DNA of 5,831 nucleotides from DATGIQ01 sp035295665 (GCA_035295665.1 DATGIQ010000346.1:1-5831), one strand, 5' to 3'; positions 1-5,753 are shown, numbered from the stretch's first letter. Notes: generated by a model from the sequence alone, not told the origin. Translations and numbers: made by a program.

Positions 1-72
1 GGTTCCGGCAATCCGTCGGCAGACATTCTGAGCGATCTCCGTGATGGAGTCTACAAGTTTTATGGAAGTTAG
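1..72 (+). CDS. C-terminal end of an unidentified protein (partial)
   Basis: Frame 1 is open from the window edge to a TAG at 70-72. It gives 23 residues ending in DILSDLRDGVYKFYGS, a natural mix of charged, aromatic and small residues. The other two plus frames close within about 15 codons. The frame ends 80 bases before a strong hairpin (152-184) and converges on the minus-strand kinase gene, which is a sensible place for a gene to end. No domain can be assigned from so short a tail. The Gly/Ser-rich start and aromatic end would suit an extracellular protein, but that is a guess. Confidence 0.45.
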   Translation, partial: GSGNPSADILSDLRDGVYKFYGS

Positions 73-151
73 CGGTATTGGCGAGTTTAAGACATAGTTA
101 TTATAGGCAACCTCGGGCGTAACACAAACACGTTGCAAGCGAGCAGATGGG

Positions 152-184
152 GTTGAGCGGCGGTTCGCAGAACCGCGGCTCAAC
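152..184. terminator. Two-part hairpin between convergent genes, likely bidirectional terminator
   Basis: GTTGAGC (152-158) pairs with GCTCAAC (178-184). After a single G/G mismatch, GCGGTTC (160-166) pairs with GAACCGC (170-176) around a GCA loop. This makes 14 base pairs, symmetric on both strands. It lies between the stop of the plus-strand gene (72) and the stop of the minus-strand kinase (212), where a shared terminator is expected. Neither side has a T-run, so it is not a textbook intrinsic terminator. It may act as a hairpin-only terminator or a 3'-end stabiliser. Confidence 0.6.
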
Positions 185-211
185 GAAGCTGGGATGTTGG
201 GATGTAAAGTT

Positions 212-2626
212 TTACTGTACGGAAGGTTCTGCCTCAGCGAGGATCTTTTGCAGCGTTTCCGGAGCAACCGGCTTGGTGAGATGATGATTGAATCCGGCCT
301 CCGCGGAACGGCGGCGGTCGTCTTCCTGGCCGTAGCCGGTTACGGCAGCCAGAACGGTTCTCTGAAAGGTGGGCTGCTGCCGCAGGCGGCGGGCGACCTC
401 GTAGCCATCCATTCCCGGAAGCCCGATATCCAGGAACGCGACATCCGGCTGATACTCTTCCGCCGCCCGCAGGGCTTCCGGCCCGGTGTACGCAACCCGC
501 ACGCGGTGGCCCCATAGCCGCAAGAGCATGGCAATGCTCTCGGCGGCATCGGTATTGTCATCGACCACCAGGACCCGCCGGGAAGCCGGCGGCGAGGCGG
601 CCTGTCCCTGCGGCTCGCCTACTTCCTGCTTCGCGGTCCCCTTCCCCGCCGGCAAACGCACAACAAACTCGCTCCCCCGGCCAGGTCCTGCGCTGTGGGC
701 CGTGATCTGCCCACCGTGCAGCTCGATCAGCTTCCGCACCACGGTCAGGCCGATTCCCAGCCCCCCCTGGGAACGTTCCAGCGATTTATCTCCCTGGACG
801 AACAGATCGAAGATCTGGGGCAACAGATCGGGGGCAATGCCCACCCCTTCGTCCTTGATCCACACGACCACTTGCTCCCCCTGCCGCTCGGCCTGGAGCC
901 AAACCCTGCCAGCGCGATGGGAAAACTTGGCGGCATTGTGCAGGAGATTGCCGAAGACCTGGATGAGCCGGGTCGGGTCCGCGTTCAGCCACACCCGCTC
1001 AGGCGGAAGGGACACGAGCAGCTGCTGTCCCTGCGTGTCGAAGATCGGCTGCGCCGCCTCGGCGGAACGGGCGATCACGGTCGCCAGCTCGACCGGCTCC
1101 TTGCGGAGCTCGATCCGGCCCCGCATGATGCGGGAGACATCGAGGAGATCGTCCACCAGGCGGATCAAGTGCTGGACTTGCCGCTCGGTCATTTGTCGGG
1201 CTTCCTCGATCGTTTCCCGGCTGGCTCCCGGCATTCTCATCAGATGCAGGGCATTGCGCATCGGTGCCAGCGGATTGCGGAGCTCGTGGGCCAGCATCGC
1301 CAGGAATTCGTCCTTGCGCCGGTCGGCCTCTTTGAGCGCTTCCTCCGTCCGAAGGCGATCCGTGATGTCGATGGCCATTCCACCGATGAACGCCGGCTTG
1401 CCGTCCGGCCCGAGAATGGGGAATTTACTCACCAGAGAGTGGTGCAGGTGCTGATCCTCGTGGCGCAATAACTCGACTACCTGGATGCCGGTTCCGCTGG
1501 CGAGTGCGCGGCGATCATTCTCCTGGAAGGGAGCGGCCGTTTCCGCGGAAAAGACCTCGGCATCGGTCTTGCCGTAGAGTTCCGTCCGCGGGATGCGAAA
1601 CGCCTTCCCGGCCGCCTCGTTGACGTACACATACCGCCCTTGCAAATCCTTGATCCAGGCCAGGCCGGGCAGATGGTGCATGAACCGTGCAAAGCGCTGT
1701 TCGCTGTTGCGCAGCGCCTGCTCCGCGCGGCGCTGCTCGGTGACATCCCGGAATGTGAGAACCACGCCCACTATCTCGCCGGAGACCCCCCGAATCGGCG
1801 CGGCGCTGTCATCGATGGGCCGGCGGGCTCCGTTCCGGGCGACCAGCACCGTATGGTTGCCCAGTCCGACGATGATGCCTTCCCGCAGAACCCGCGCCAC
1901 CGGGTTTTCGATCGGTTGGCCGGTCTGCTCGGCCAGGATTGGGAACACCACGTCCAGCGGCTGACCGTGCGCCTCTTCCTGATTCCAGCCGGTCAGCGAC
2001 TCCGCCACCGGGTTAAGGAACGTCACCCGGCCGGCGGTATCGGTGGCGATCACGGCATCGCCAATGCTGGCCAGCGTCACGCGTAGCCATTCCCGCTGCT
2101 CCTGGAGCTTATTGGCGTAGTCCTGCAAGGAGGCGGTCCGTTCCTGCACGCGCTTCTCCAGCTCCGCATGGGACTGGCGGAGTTTTTCCTCGGCCAGCTT
2201 GCGCTCCGTCATGTCACGGGTAACCTTGGAGAAGCCACGCAGCTTCCCGGTTTGGTCGCGGAGAGCCGTGATGAGGACGCTGGCCCAAAAGCGCGAGCCA
2301 TCCTTCCGTAGCCGCCAACCTTCTTCCTCGTACTTCCCGACCGCGGCAGCCTGTTCCAGCTCGCGCGCGGGCTTGCCGGCCTGCACGTCTTCCGGCGGAA
2401 AGAAGAGGGAAAAGTCTTGGCCGAGGATCTCCGCGGCGGTGTATCCCTTGATGCGCTCGGCTCCGCAGTTCCAGCTGGTGATTCGGCCCTGGGGATCGAG
2501 CAGGAAGATGGCATAGTCACGGACCCCTTCGACCAATAAGCGGAAGCGTTCTTCACCGTCGCTGGGAGGATTCGTTGCGTCGGGAGGGAGGTGCTTGCGG
2601 AACAAATTTTTCAAGAAGTCCAGCAT
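212..2626 (-). CDS. Cytosolic hybrid sensor histidine kinase, PAS-PAS-PAS-HisKA-HATPase-REC
   Basis: The 804-residue product is a two-component sensor that should autophosphorylate on His and pass phosphate to its own receiver. Domains in order: PAS1 about 27-140 (ending TRDMTERK); a charged coiled coil about 141-180; PAS2 about 181-300 (GDAVIATDTAGRVTFLNP, ending FRDVTEQRR); PAS3 about 307-427; HisKA with HELRNPL and phospho-His 447; HATPase with N box N560/N564, G1 DEGVGI (592-597) and G2 GGLGIGL (621-627); receiver 684-800 with acidic pair D689/D690, phospho-acceptor D733, T763 and K785. All catalytic residues are present, so both phosphotransfer modules should work. There is no signal peptide or membrane segment, so it should sense a cytosolic signal; PAS ligands cannot be predicted. 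I chose the ATG at 2626, with GGAAG a few bases upstream, because translation begins plausibly there. An in-frame GTG at 2689 would add 21 low-quality residues. No partner regulator lies beside it. Confidence 0.96.
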   Translation of the reverse strand: MLDFLKNLFRKHLPPDATNPPSDGEERFRLLVEGVRDYAIFLLDPQGRITSWNCGAERIKGYTAAEILGQDFSLFFPPEDVQAGKPARELEQAAAVGKYEEEGWRLRKDGSRFWASVLITALRDQTGKLRGFSKVTRDMTERKLAEEKLRQSHAELEKRVQERTASLQDYANKLQEQREWLRVTLASIGDAVIATDTAGRVTFLNPVAESLTGWNQEEAHGQPLDVVFPILAEQTGQPIENPVARVLREGIIVGLGNHTVLVARNGARRPIDDSAAPIRGVSGEIVGVVLTFRDVTEQRRAEQALRNSEQRFARFMHHLPGLAWIKDLQGRYVYVNEAAGKAFRIPRTELYGKTDAEVFSAETAAPFQENDRRALASGTGIQVVELLRHEDQHLHHSLVSKFPILGPDGKPAFIGGMAIDITDRLRTEEALKEADRRKDEFLAMLAHELRNPLAPMRNALHLMRMPGASRETIEEARQMTERQVQHLIRLVDDLLDVSRIMRGRIELRKEPVELATVIARSAEAAQPIFDTQGQQLLVSLPPERVWLNADPTRLIQVFGNLLHNAAKFSHRAGRVWLQAERQGEQVVVWIKDEGVGIAPDLLPQIFDLFVQGDKSLERSQGGLGIGLTVVRKLIELHGGQITAHSAGPGRGSEFVVRLPAGKGTAKQEVGEPQGQAASPPASRRVLVVDDNTDAAESIAMLLRLWGHRVRVAYTGPEALRAAEEYQPDVAFLDIGLPGMDGYEVARRLRQQPTFQRTVLAAVTGYGQEDDRRRSAEAGFNHHLTKPVAPETLQKILAEAEPSVQ

Positions 2627-2802
2627 GATGCTTCCAGGGCGCGCGCCGTTGGGCCCAGAGTTGCTCCCACGAACCCGACGTGTCGGCACAGAACCGATGC
2701 CGAGTCAAGGAGCGGCGACGAGAGAAGGTGTTGCTTGGAAATTGGACCAAGAATGCGAACGGCGCCATTGCCGACAATCGTGCGCTGGGATCGTGGTGAA
2801 GA

Positions 2803-2820
2803 GCAATCGGAGAGGATTGC
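2803..2820. other. Small hairpin upstream of the kinase gene
   Basis: GCAATC (2803-2808) and GATTGC (2815-2820) form a perfect 6-pair stem around a GGAGAG loop. It lies in the 292-base gap between the dehydrogenase stop and the kinase start, about 180 bases before the kinase ATG. It could belong to the kinase promoter or leader, or be a second part of the dehydrogenase 3' end. It is short enough to be chance. I found no convincing -35/-10 pair in this gap. Confidence 0.25.
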
Positions 2821-2837
2821 GTCCGCTACCCAGGACA

Positions 2838-2867
2838 CGTTTCCAACGGATGGCCTATCCGGAAACG
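2838..2867 (-). terminator. Bulged hairpin downstream of the dehydrogenase, possible terminator
   Basis: CGTTTCC (2838-2844) pairs with GGAAACG (2861-2867). Inside, GGAT (2848-2851) pairs with ATCC (2857-2860) across a GGCCT loop, with AAC bulged on one side. This gives 11 pairs in total. It begins about 50 bases past the minus-strand dehydrogenase stop and well before the kinase start, as expected for a 3' end. No T-run follows on the minus strand, so termination is inferred from position and stem strength only. Confidence 0.4.
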
Positions 2868-2918
2868 GAATCCGCCATACTTCAGCATTCTACAAGATTG
2901 GCCCGAGTCGTGTACTAA

Positions 2919-3740
2919 TCAGGGGACCACACGCTCCCAAGCGATCCGCGGCGGCTGCGAACCCGGCACGCAGGCATACGCCCCGAAGTCGGTCACCCCT
3001 TCGCCGCGCAGGAAATCTTCATCGAGCAGGGCGCGGCCGGTTAGTTCGCGGGGCTCCTTCTGGATCAGGCGCCGCACGCAATCGACCAGGATGTCCGGCT
3101 TCCGCCACTGCGTCGGCGTGCCCAGGCCCCAATTGATGGAAGCTTGGCTTTCGATGATCGTCACGGGCCAGAGGGAATTGACGGCAATGTTCGCGGTCCG
3201 CAGCTCTTCGGCGAGTCCATGGGTGAGCAGGGTCATGCCGAACTTGGAAATGCAATAGGCAATTCGGCCCGGCACCATCTTCAGATCGAGCGGTGGGGAC
3301 ATGTTGATGATGTGTCCGGCGGGCTGCTTCCGCATCTGCGGCAAGACCGCACGACAGGCCAAAAAGGCAGCCCGCGCATTCACGGCCAGAACGAGATCGA
3401 AGCGCTTGGCGGGTGTATCAAGGAGAGATTGCCACCACAGCGCACCGGCGTTGTTGATCAAGACATCGATCCGGCCGAAGCGGTCGATCGTCTGGGCGGC
3501 CATGGCTTCGATCTGCTCTTCATTCCGGACATCGACCGGAAGGGGCAAGGCCCGGCTGCCCAACGCTTCGACTTCCTGGGCCACGGTAAAAATGGAGCCG
3601 GGCAATTGTTCCGTGGACTGGGTACTCTTGGCCGCGATGACGATGTCGCAGCCCTGCTGAGCCAATCCCAGAGCGAGCGCGCGTCCGATCCCGCGGCTGG
3701 CGCCGGTGATGATGGCGACTTTGCCTTTGAGGGAAGACAT
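2919..3740 (-). CDS. Short-chain dehydrogenase/reductase, HSDL2-like
   Basis: The product is a 273-residue NAD(P)-dependent oxidoreductase with a Rossmann fold, probably cytosolic. Family motifs are intact: cofactor loop TGASRGIG (12-19), the NNAG motif (96-99), N121, and a catalytic triad of S148, Y162 and K166 with normal spacing. The stretches VIAAKSTQ, PVDVRNEEQI, INMSPPLDL and the C-terminal LTGRALLDEDFLRGEGVTDF recall, from memory, the catalytic half of hydroxysteroid dehydrogenase-like protein 2. In animals that protein carries an extra C-terminal SCP2 lipid-binding domain, which is absent here. The substrate is unknown; a fatty-acyl or steroid-like alcohol or ketone is only suggested by the relative. 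I chose the ATG at 3740 because MSSLKGKVAIITG is the usual start of the fold. In-frame ATG 3797 and TTG 3809 add residues with no fold. The ribosome-binding site is weak (GGAA, about 9 bases upstream). There is no co-transcribed neighbour. Confidence 0.94.
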   Translation of the reverse strand: MSSLKGKVAIITGASRGIGRALALGLAQQGCDIVIAAKSTQSTEQLPGSIFTVAQEVEALGSRALPLPVDVRNEEQIEAMAAQTIDRFGRIDVLINNAGALWWQSLLDTPAKRFDLVLAVNARAAFLACRAVLPQMRKQPAGHIINMSPPLDLKMVPGRIAYCISKFGMTLLTHGLAEELRTANIAVNSLWPVTIIESQASINWGLGTPTQWRKPDILVDCVRRLIQKEPRELTGRALLDEDFLRGEGVTDFGAYACVPGSQPPRIAWERVVP

Positions 3741-3810
3741 GATGTTGTTCCGATCGTCGGGAGACGAGGTTTCAACCGGAGCGGTGATCGCAGACATCGA
3801 CGGCGGCAAC

Positions 3811-3839
3811 TATCTCCGGCAAGATTCGAGCTTGCGACC
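3811..3839 (-). other. tRNA 3'-end-like fragment (T arm plus acceptor strand)
   Basis: Read on the minus strand, GGTC (3839-3836) is followed by a perfect T arm. Stem GCAAG (3835-3831), seven-base loop CTCGAAT and stem CTTGC (3823-3819) match the bacterial T arm except for C in place of T at loop position 54. An acceptor-like CGGAGAT and a discriminator A (3818-3811) follow. No CCA is encoded. The 5' side lacks a recognisable D arm or anticodon arm, and 40-75 bases upstream there is no TAGCTCAG-type sequence. The only possible 5' partner is CTCCGG on the minus strand at 3889-3884, which pairs with CCGGAG (3819-3814). This is best read as a truncated tRNA gene or an attachment-site remnant from integration into a tRNA 3' end. 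It lies upstream of the dehydrogenase ATG and on its strand. Confidence 0.45.
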
Positions 3840-3861
3840 CTCGAGCATTGTGTGGCCGGAT

Positions 3862-3893
3862 GGTGCGGGCAGATGAACCAGGCCCGGAGCACC
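3862..3893. other. Compound stem-loop beside the tRNA-like fragment
   Basis: GGTGC (3862-3866) pairs with GCACC (3889-3893) and GGGC (3867-3870) pairs with GCCC (3882-3885). Three bases (GGA) are bulged and the loop has 11 bases. It sits about 20 bases to the right of the tRNA-like fragment. It might be part of the same decayed RNA gene, or a leader structure of the dehydrogenase mRNA. Its function is unknown. Confidence 0.3.
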
Positions 3894-4105
3894 GGGGGTC
3901 TTCTACCCTTGTCCATGTCCGTCTAAACATACTTCGCGTGAAGGCGTTACGCCGCCTCTTGATTCCCTGAATATCTATCAACGTCCACCATTTTCTAATC
4001 CATTGGCTCCAGTTTGGCTACAGCGAATTGCTCATGCGGAAAATTGTGGATAGCAAAATCCCGCCAGCGTGGATGGGACTGGCCTTAGACGGAGCGGAAT
4101 GGACA

Positions 4106-4137
4106 CCGCTTCCGCCGAACAAGCTCGACGGAAGCGG
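4106..4137 (-). terminator. Hairpin downstream of the exported-protein gene, likely terminator
   Basis: CCGCTTCCG (4106-4114) pairs perfectly with CGGAAGCGG (4129-4137). After a 1x1 mismatch, CGA (4116-4118) pairs with TCG (4125-4127) around a six-base loop. This gives 12 pairs, starting 25 bases past the TAA of the minus-strand gene. No T-run follows on the minus strand. Position and stability make a transcription end the best reading; a 3' stabilising element is the alternative. Confidence 0.55.
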
Positions 4138-4162
4138 CCATGAAATGGATGCTTCATTTGGG

Positions 4163-4963
4163 TTACTGGCCAGGGAGCGTTTCTCCGATCAGTGAGAAAC
4201 TGCCGTTGAACGTAGTGCCGCCGACGATATCCGTACCGACCCGCAGCCAGTCGGGGTCCAAGTTGGAGTTGCGAATCCACGCTTGCAAATCGCCGGCAAA
4301 CTGTGGCGGATTATGCGGGGCCGAGACCCAAAGAAAATCGCCCAGGCCGTTGAGCACCTCGACCTGAGGAACAAAGAAATAATGGTCGGGGGGCAGATCG
4401 AATTCGGTATTGAATAGAACGATGAACGAGGTGAGCCAACCGGAAACGGGACCGTCACCGCCCGTGGTCTGATTCGGTAGGGGGTTGATCCCGTTCAGGA
4501 CGGAATTCGCCACGGGGTACTGAAGCTGCAGCACCACAAACGTGGCTGAAAGCGAACCATCCGCAGTGGTTCGGGCTCCGTCCTGCAGTGCGAGCTCGCC
4601 ATCAAATTCCACATCGGACGGCGAATTGGTTCGAGTCGGCACATTCGGCGTGCGCGCGGTATCCGAGTCGTTGGGGAAGACCCGGTAGATTTCCACTTTG
4701 ACTTGTCCAATGTCCGCCGGGGTGAAATTGGGCGGCATAAGACCCGTAAAGATCGCGGCATACAGTAAGGTCGGTTGCTGTAGGATGAAGTCGTCGGCCG
4801 CTTCGATCTCGATCTTGCTGCCGTCGGCGCTCTCCGGTCGCGAGGCCATCCCGATCAGACCATCAGGGTTGCCGGTCGTGAAGAAGAACGGATCCGCCTG
4901 GGCTGGAATTCCCAAACCGACCATCAAGACCACCGCCGCAAACCATTGCAACATGGATCGCAT
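4163..4963 (-). CDS. Exported protein of unknown function with signal peptide, no PEP-CTERM tail
   Basis: This is a 266-residue protein. Residues 1-23 form a classical signal peptide: Met-Arg-Ser start, hydrophobic core WFAAVVLMVGLG, cleavage after AQA before DPFFF. The mature part is acidic, Pro/Gly/Asn/Thr-rich and beta-like. It includes KIEIEAADDFIL (50-61), a VKVEIYRVFP strand, NSVLNGINPLPNQTTGGDG (153-171), HYFFVPQVEVL and DPDWLRVGTDIVGG. From memory, similar sequences occur as hypothetical surface proteins that often end in a PEP-CTERM sorting tail. This one stops (SLIGETLPGQ, then TAA) about where that tail would begin, and no other frame downstream restores it. It has no other membrane segment or anchor, so I infer release to the periplasm or outside. 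The ATG at 4963 follows GGGGA by six bases; the in-frame TTG at 4987 is unlikely. No enzymatic motif is visible, and the function is unknown. Confidence 0.88.
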   Translation of the reverse strand: MRSMLQWFAAVVLMVGLGIPAQADPFFFTTGNPDGLIGMASRPESADGSKIEIEAADDFILQQPTLLYAAIFTGLMPPNFTPADIGQVKVEIYRVFPNDSDTARTPNVPTRTNSPSDVEFDGELALQDGARTTADGSLSATFVVLQLQYPVANSVLNGINPLPNQTTGGDGPVSGWLTSFIVLFNTEFDLPPDHYFFVPQVEVLNGLGDFLWVSAPHNPPQFAGDLQAWIRNSNLDPDWLRVGTDIVGGTTFNGSFSLIGETLPGQ

Positions 4964-4969
4964 GACCAA

Positions 4970-4976
4970 TCCCCTT
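4970..4976 (-). promoter_or_regulatory. Ribosome-binding site fixing the exported-protein start
   Basis: On the minus strand AAGGGGA lies six bases before the ATG at 4963. This is the best Shine-Dalgarno match among the window's clear genes, and it rules in this start over the TTG at 4987 and the ATG at 4954. Its 5' end adjoins a hairpin (4976-4990), so accessibility of the site could be structure-dependent. Confidence 0.65.
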
Positions 4977-4990
4977 TCTTGAGCCAAGAA
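4976..4990 (-). promoter_or_regulatory. Hairpin abutting the ribosome-binding site of the exported-protein gene
   Basis: On the transcript, TTCTTG pairs with CAAGAA around a GCT loop, six perfect pairs in 15 bases. It ends directly against the Shine-Dalgarno sequence, which begins at its last base. It may keep the site exposed or modulate it. At this size chance remains possible, but the position is notable. Confidence 0.35.
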
Positions 4991-5001
4991 TATTCCTCAA
5001 T

Positions 5002-5020
5002 TCCGCTCACGTTGAGCGGA
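5002..5020. promoter_or_regulatory. Inverted repeat upstream of the exported-protein gene
   Basis: TCCGCTC (5002-5008) and GAGCGGA (5014-5020) are perfect inverted copies separated by five bases, about 40 bases upstream of the ATG at 4963. It could be a leader hairpin, or a dyad operator next to the promoter. I do not recognise a known regulator's site. The half-site GTTGAGCGG also appears at 152-160 in the terminator hairpin, probably by chance. Confidence 0.4.
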
Positions 5021-5072
5021 TGCCTTGAACGCGATTCCCAAGAGTAGATACCGTCAATCCGGTCAAAACCTA

Positions 5073-5106
5073 AGCCTCGTTCGCAACCCAGCGGTTGTTT
5101 GAGGCT
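5073..5106. other. Two-tier stem-loop upstream of the exported-protein gene
   Basis: AGCCTC (5073-5078) pairs with GAGGCT (5101-5106). Inside, CAACC (5084-5088) pairs with GGTTG (5093-5097) around a CAGC tetraloop, with a small internal loop between the tiers. It lies about 110 bases before the minus-strand ATG. It may insulate that gene from upstream transcription or be part of a long leader. There is no T-run. Confidence 0.35.
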
Positions 5107-5664
5107 GCTTCCCTCTTCGCCTTACAATGCGGGCGAAAGTCATAACTGTGACACGTTCAGCGCGGAAGAATTCTGTATGCTCGAACCCGCCCCCGCAACG
5201 GCACAGCACGGGCCCGGGGCGTATGGAAGGCTTTCGGAGCTTTGGTACAACTTCCGCCGGACCCTACCACTGCCGATTCGGACGAATCTGGATCCGAGCG
5301 CTGCTTCTGCTAGGAAGTTGGCGGCCATCGCCAGGACCTTGCAGGCGACCCCGAACGTTTTTCCATCAAGGACGGCGGCCGCGCGAAGTTACGGCAACTC
5401 GCTACCGAATCAGGGAGCCCCGGTCCGGGCAACGATCGCTGGGAGCCGATGGTCAGGAACAGATCATGCGAGTTCAGTGAAAAAGTGGGCGGGATTCCGC
5501 ACCGAGCGAAACCTTCAGCAACTCCAGAAATTAGCAAGCGCTGTGCCGAATGCCTGATAACTTTGACATCGTCTGCTCGGAGCGTCTTAATTCGTTATGG
5601 CGCCACCAGATATCGCTCCGTCAAGAAATTGATGCGTCGCCTCCCAAACAGGCCGGTGGGTTCT
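5107..5664. other. Gene-free stretch, no recognised feature
   Basis: Several frames stay open for 60-150 codons here: plus 5099-5557 and 5127-5480, minus 5140-5328 and 5310-5537. Their translations overlap one another on both strands, are rich in Arg, Ser and Pro, and show no domain, hydrophobic core or good ribosome-binding site. I read them as chance open frames in GC-rich DNA. A decayed gene cannot be excluded, because the frames overlap end to end. One tight palindrome (GATTCG-GA-CGAATC, about 5274-5287) is present. No RNA gene, repeat array or transposon end is seen. Confidence 0.5.
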
Positions 5665-5712
5665 TATACTGTTAACATTCATTAACATTTCCTGCCCGAG
5701 GTGATTAACAAA
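5665..5712 (+). promoter_or_regulatory. Possible promoter with tandem TTAACATT operators
   Basis: TATACT (5665-5670) matches the sigma-70 -10 box at five of six positions, but no acceptable -35 lies 16-18 bases upstream. Directly after it TTAACATT occurs at 5672-5679 and 5682-5689, spaced 10 bases so both copies face the same side of the helix. A partial third copy, TTAACAAA, is at 5705-5712. This AT-rich block stands out from its GC-rich surroundings. The arrangement suits an activator-dependent or repressed promoter reading rightward. The regulator is unknown. Confidence 0.35.
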
Positions 5713-5744
5713 TGGAAACAGGGGGGAACGGCCCTCGTCCCTGA
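5712..5744 (+). CDS. Possible 10-codon leader peptide
   Basis: ATG at 5712 opens METGGNGPRP and stops at TGA 5742-5744. GAGGTG (5698-5703) is a good ribosome-binding site eight bases upstream. The last codons (Gly-Pro-Arg-Pro) and the stop lie inside the 5' arm and loop of the hairpin at 5729-5753. A ribosome translating the frame would therefore disrupt the hairpin, as in attenuation or stall-controlled leaders. There is no run of one amino acid to name an effector. So short a frame may be accidental. Confidence 0.2.
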   Translation: METGGNGPRP

Positions 5745-5753
5745 CGAGGGTCG
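5729..5753. promoter_or_regulatory. Strong 11-pair hairpin near the right edge
   Basis: CCCTCGTC (5732-5739) pairs perfectly with GACGAGGG (5743-5750) around a CCT loop. The stem extends outward by a G/T wobble and two GC pairs to 5729 and 5753. There is no T-run on either side. TCCCTG (5738-5743) can instead pair with CAGGGA (5766-5771), which would break this stem. It could be an attenuator or leader element of a rightward gene, a terminator, or one copy of a dispersed palindromic repeat. Confidence 0.5.

Larger units (their letters stand above)
3741..4162. other. 422-base gap between dehydrogenase and exported-protein genes
   Basis: No credible gene fits here; open frames crossing the gap are shadows of the dehydrogenase or have no protein character. 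The left third holds a tRNA-like 3' fragment (3811-3839) and an adjacent compound stem (3862-3893). The right end holds a strong hairpin (4106-4137) just past the exported-protein stop. The AT-richer middle (about 3920-4080) probably contains the dehydrogenase promoter, but I cannot pick out a convincing -35/-10 pair. Confidence 0.6.

Noticed and set aside
486..1471. Long plus-strand open frames of 322 and 258 codons
   Set aside because: They lie wholly antisense to the hybrid kinase, whose domains and catalytic motifs are unmistakable. Their translations are Arg/Ser-rich without domains.
2638..2647. Perfect palindrome GGCGCGCGCC just upstream of the kinase ATG
   Set aside because: A ten-base GC palindrome is expected by chance in DNA this GC-rich, and nothing else marks it as an operator.
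2627..2689. Longer kinase start at GTG 2689
   Set aside because: The extra 21 residues are Gly/Pro/Arg/Ser-rich and unlike a protein start. The ATG at 2626 has GGAAG at short spacing and begins an amphipathic N-terminus.
3144..3926. Plus-strand open frame of 260 codons across the dehydrogenase
   Set aside because: It is antisense to an intact dehydrogenase. Its end, reading SPARFELATLEHC, is the typical false translation of a reversed tRNA T arm. That pattern helped locate the tRNA-like fragment but is not a protein.
3811..4160. Complete tRNA, intron-split tRNA or tmRNA on the minus strand
   Set aside because: I looked upstream of the T arm for a D-arm motif, a matching 5' acceptor strand and a tmRNA-type start and found none. 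The GTAGCCAAACTGG near 4010 resembles a D arm, but the preceding bases do not pair with the acceptor strand.
5099..5557. Plus-strand open frame of 152 codons
   Set aside because: It has no ribosome-binding site or domain, its composition is odd, and competing frames of similar length run on both strands through the same bases.
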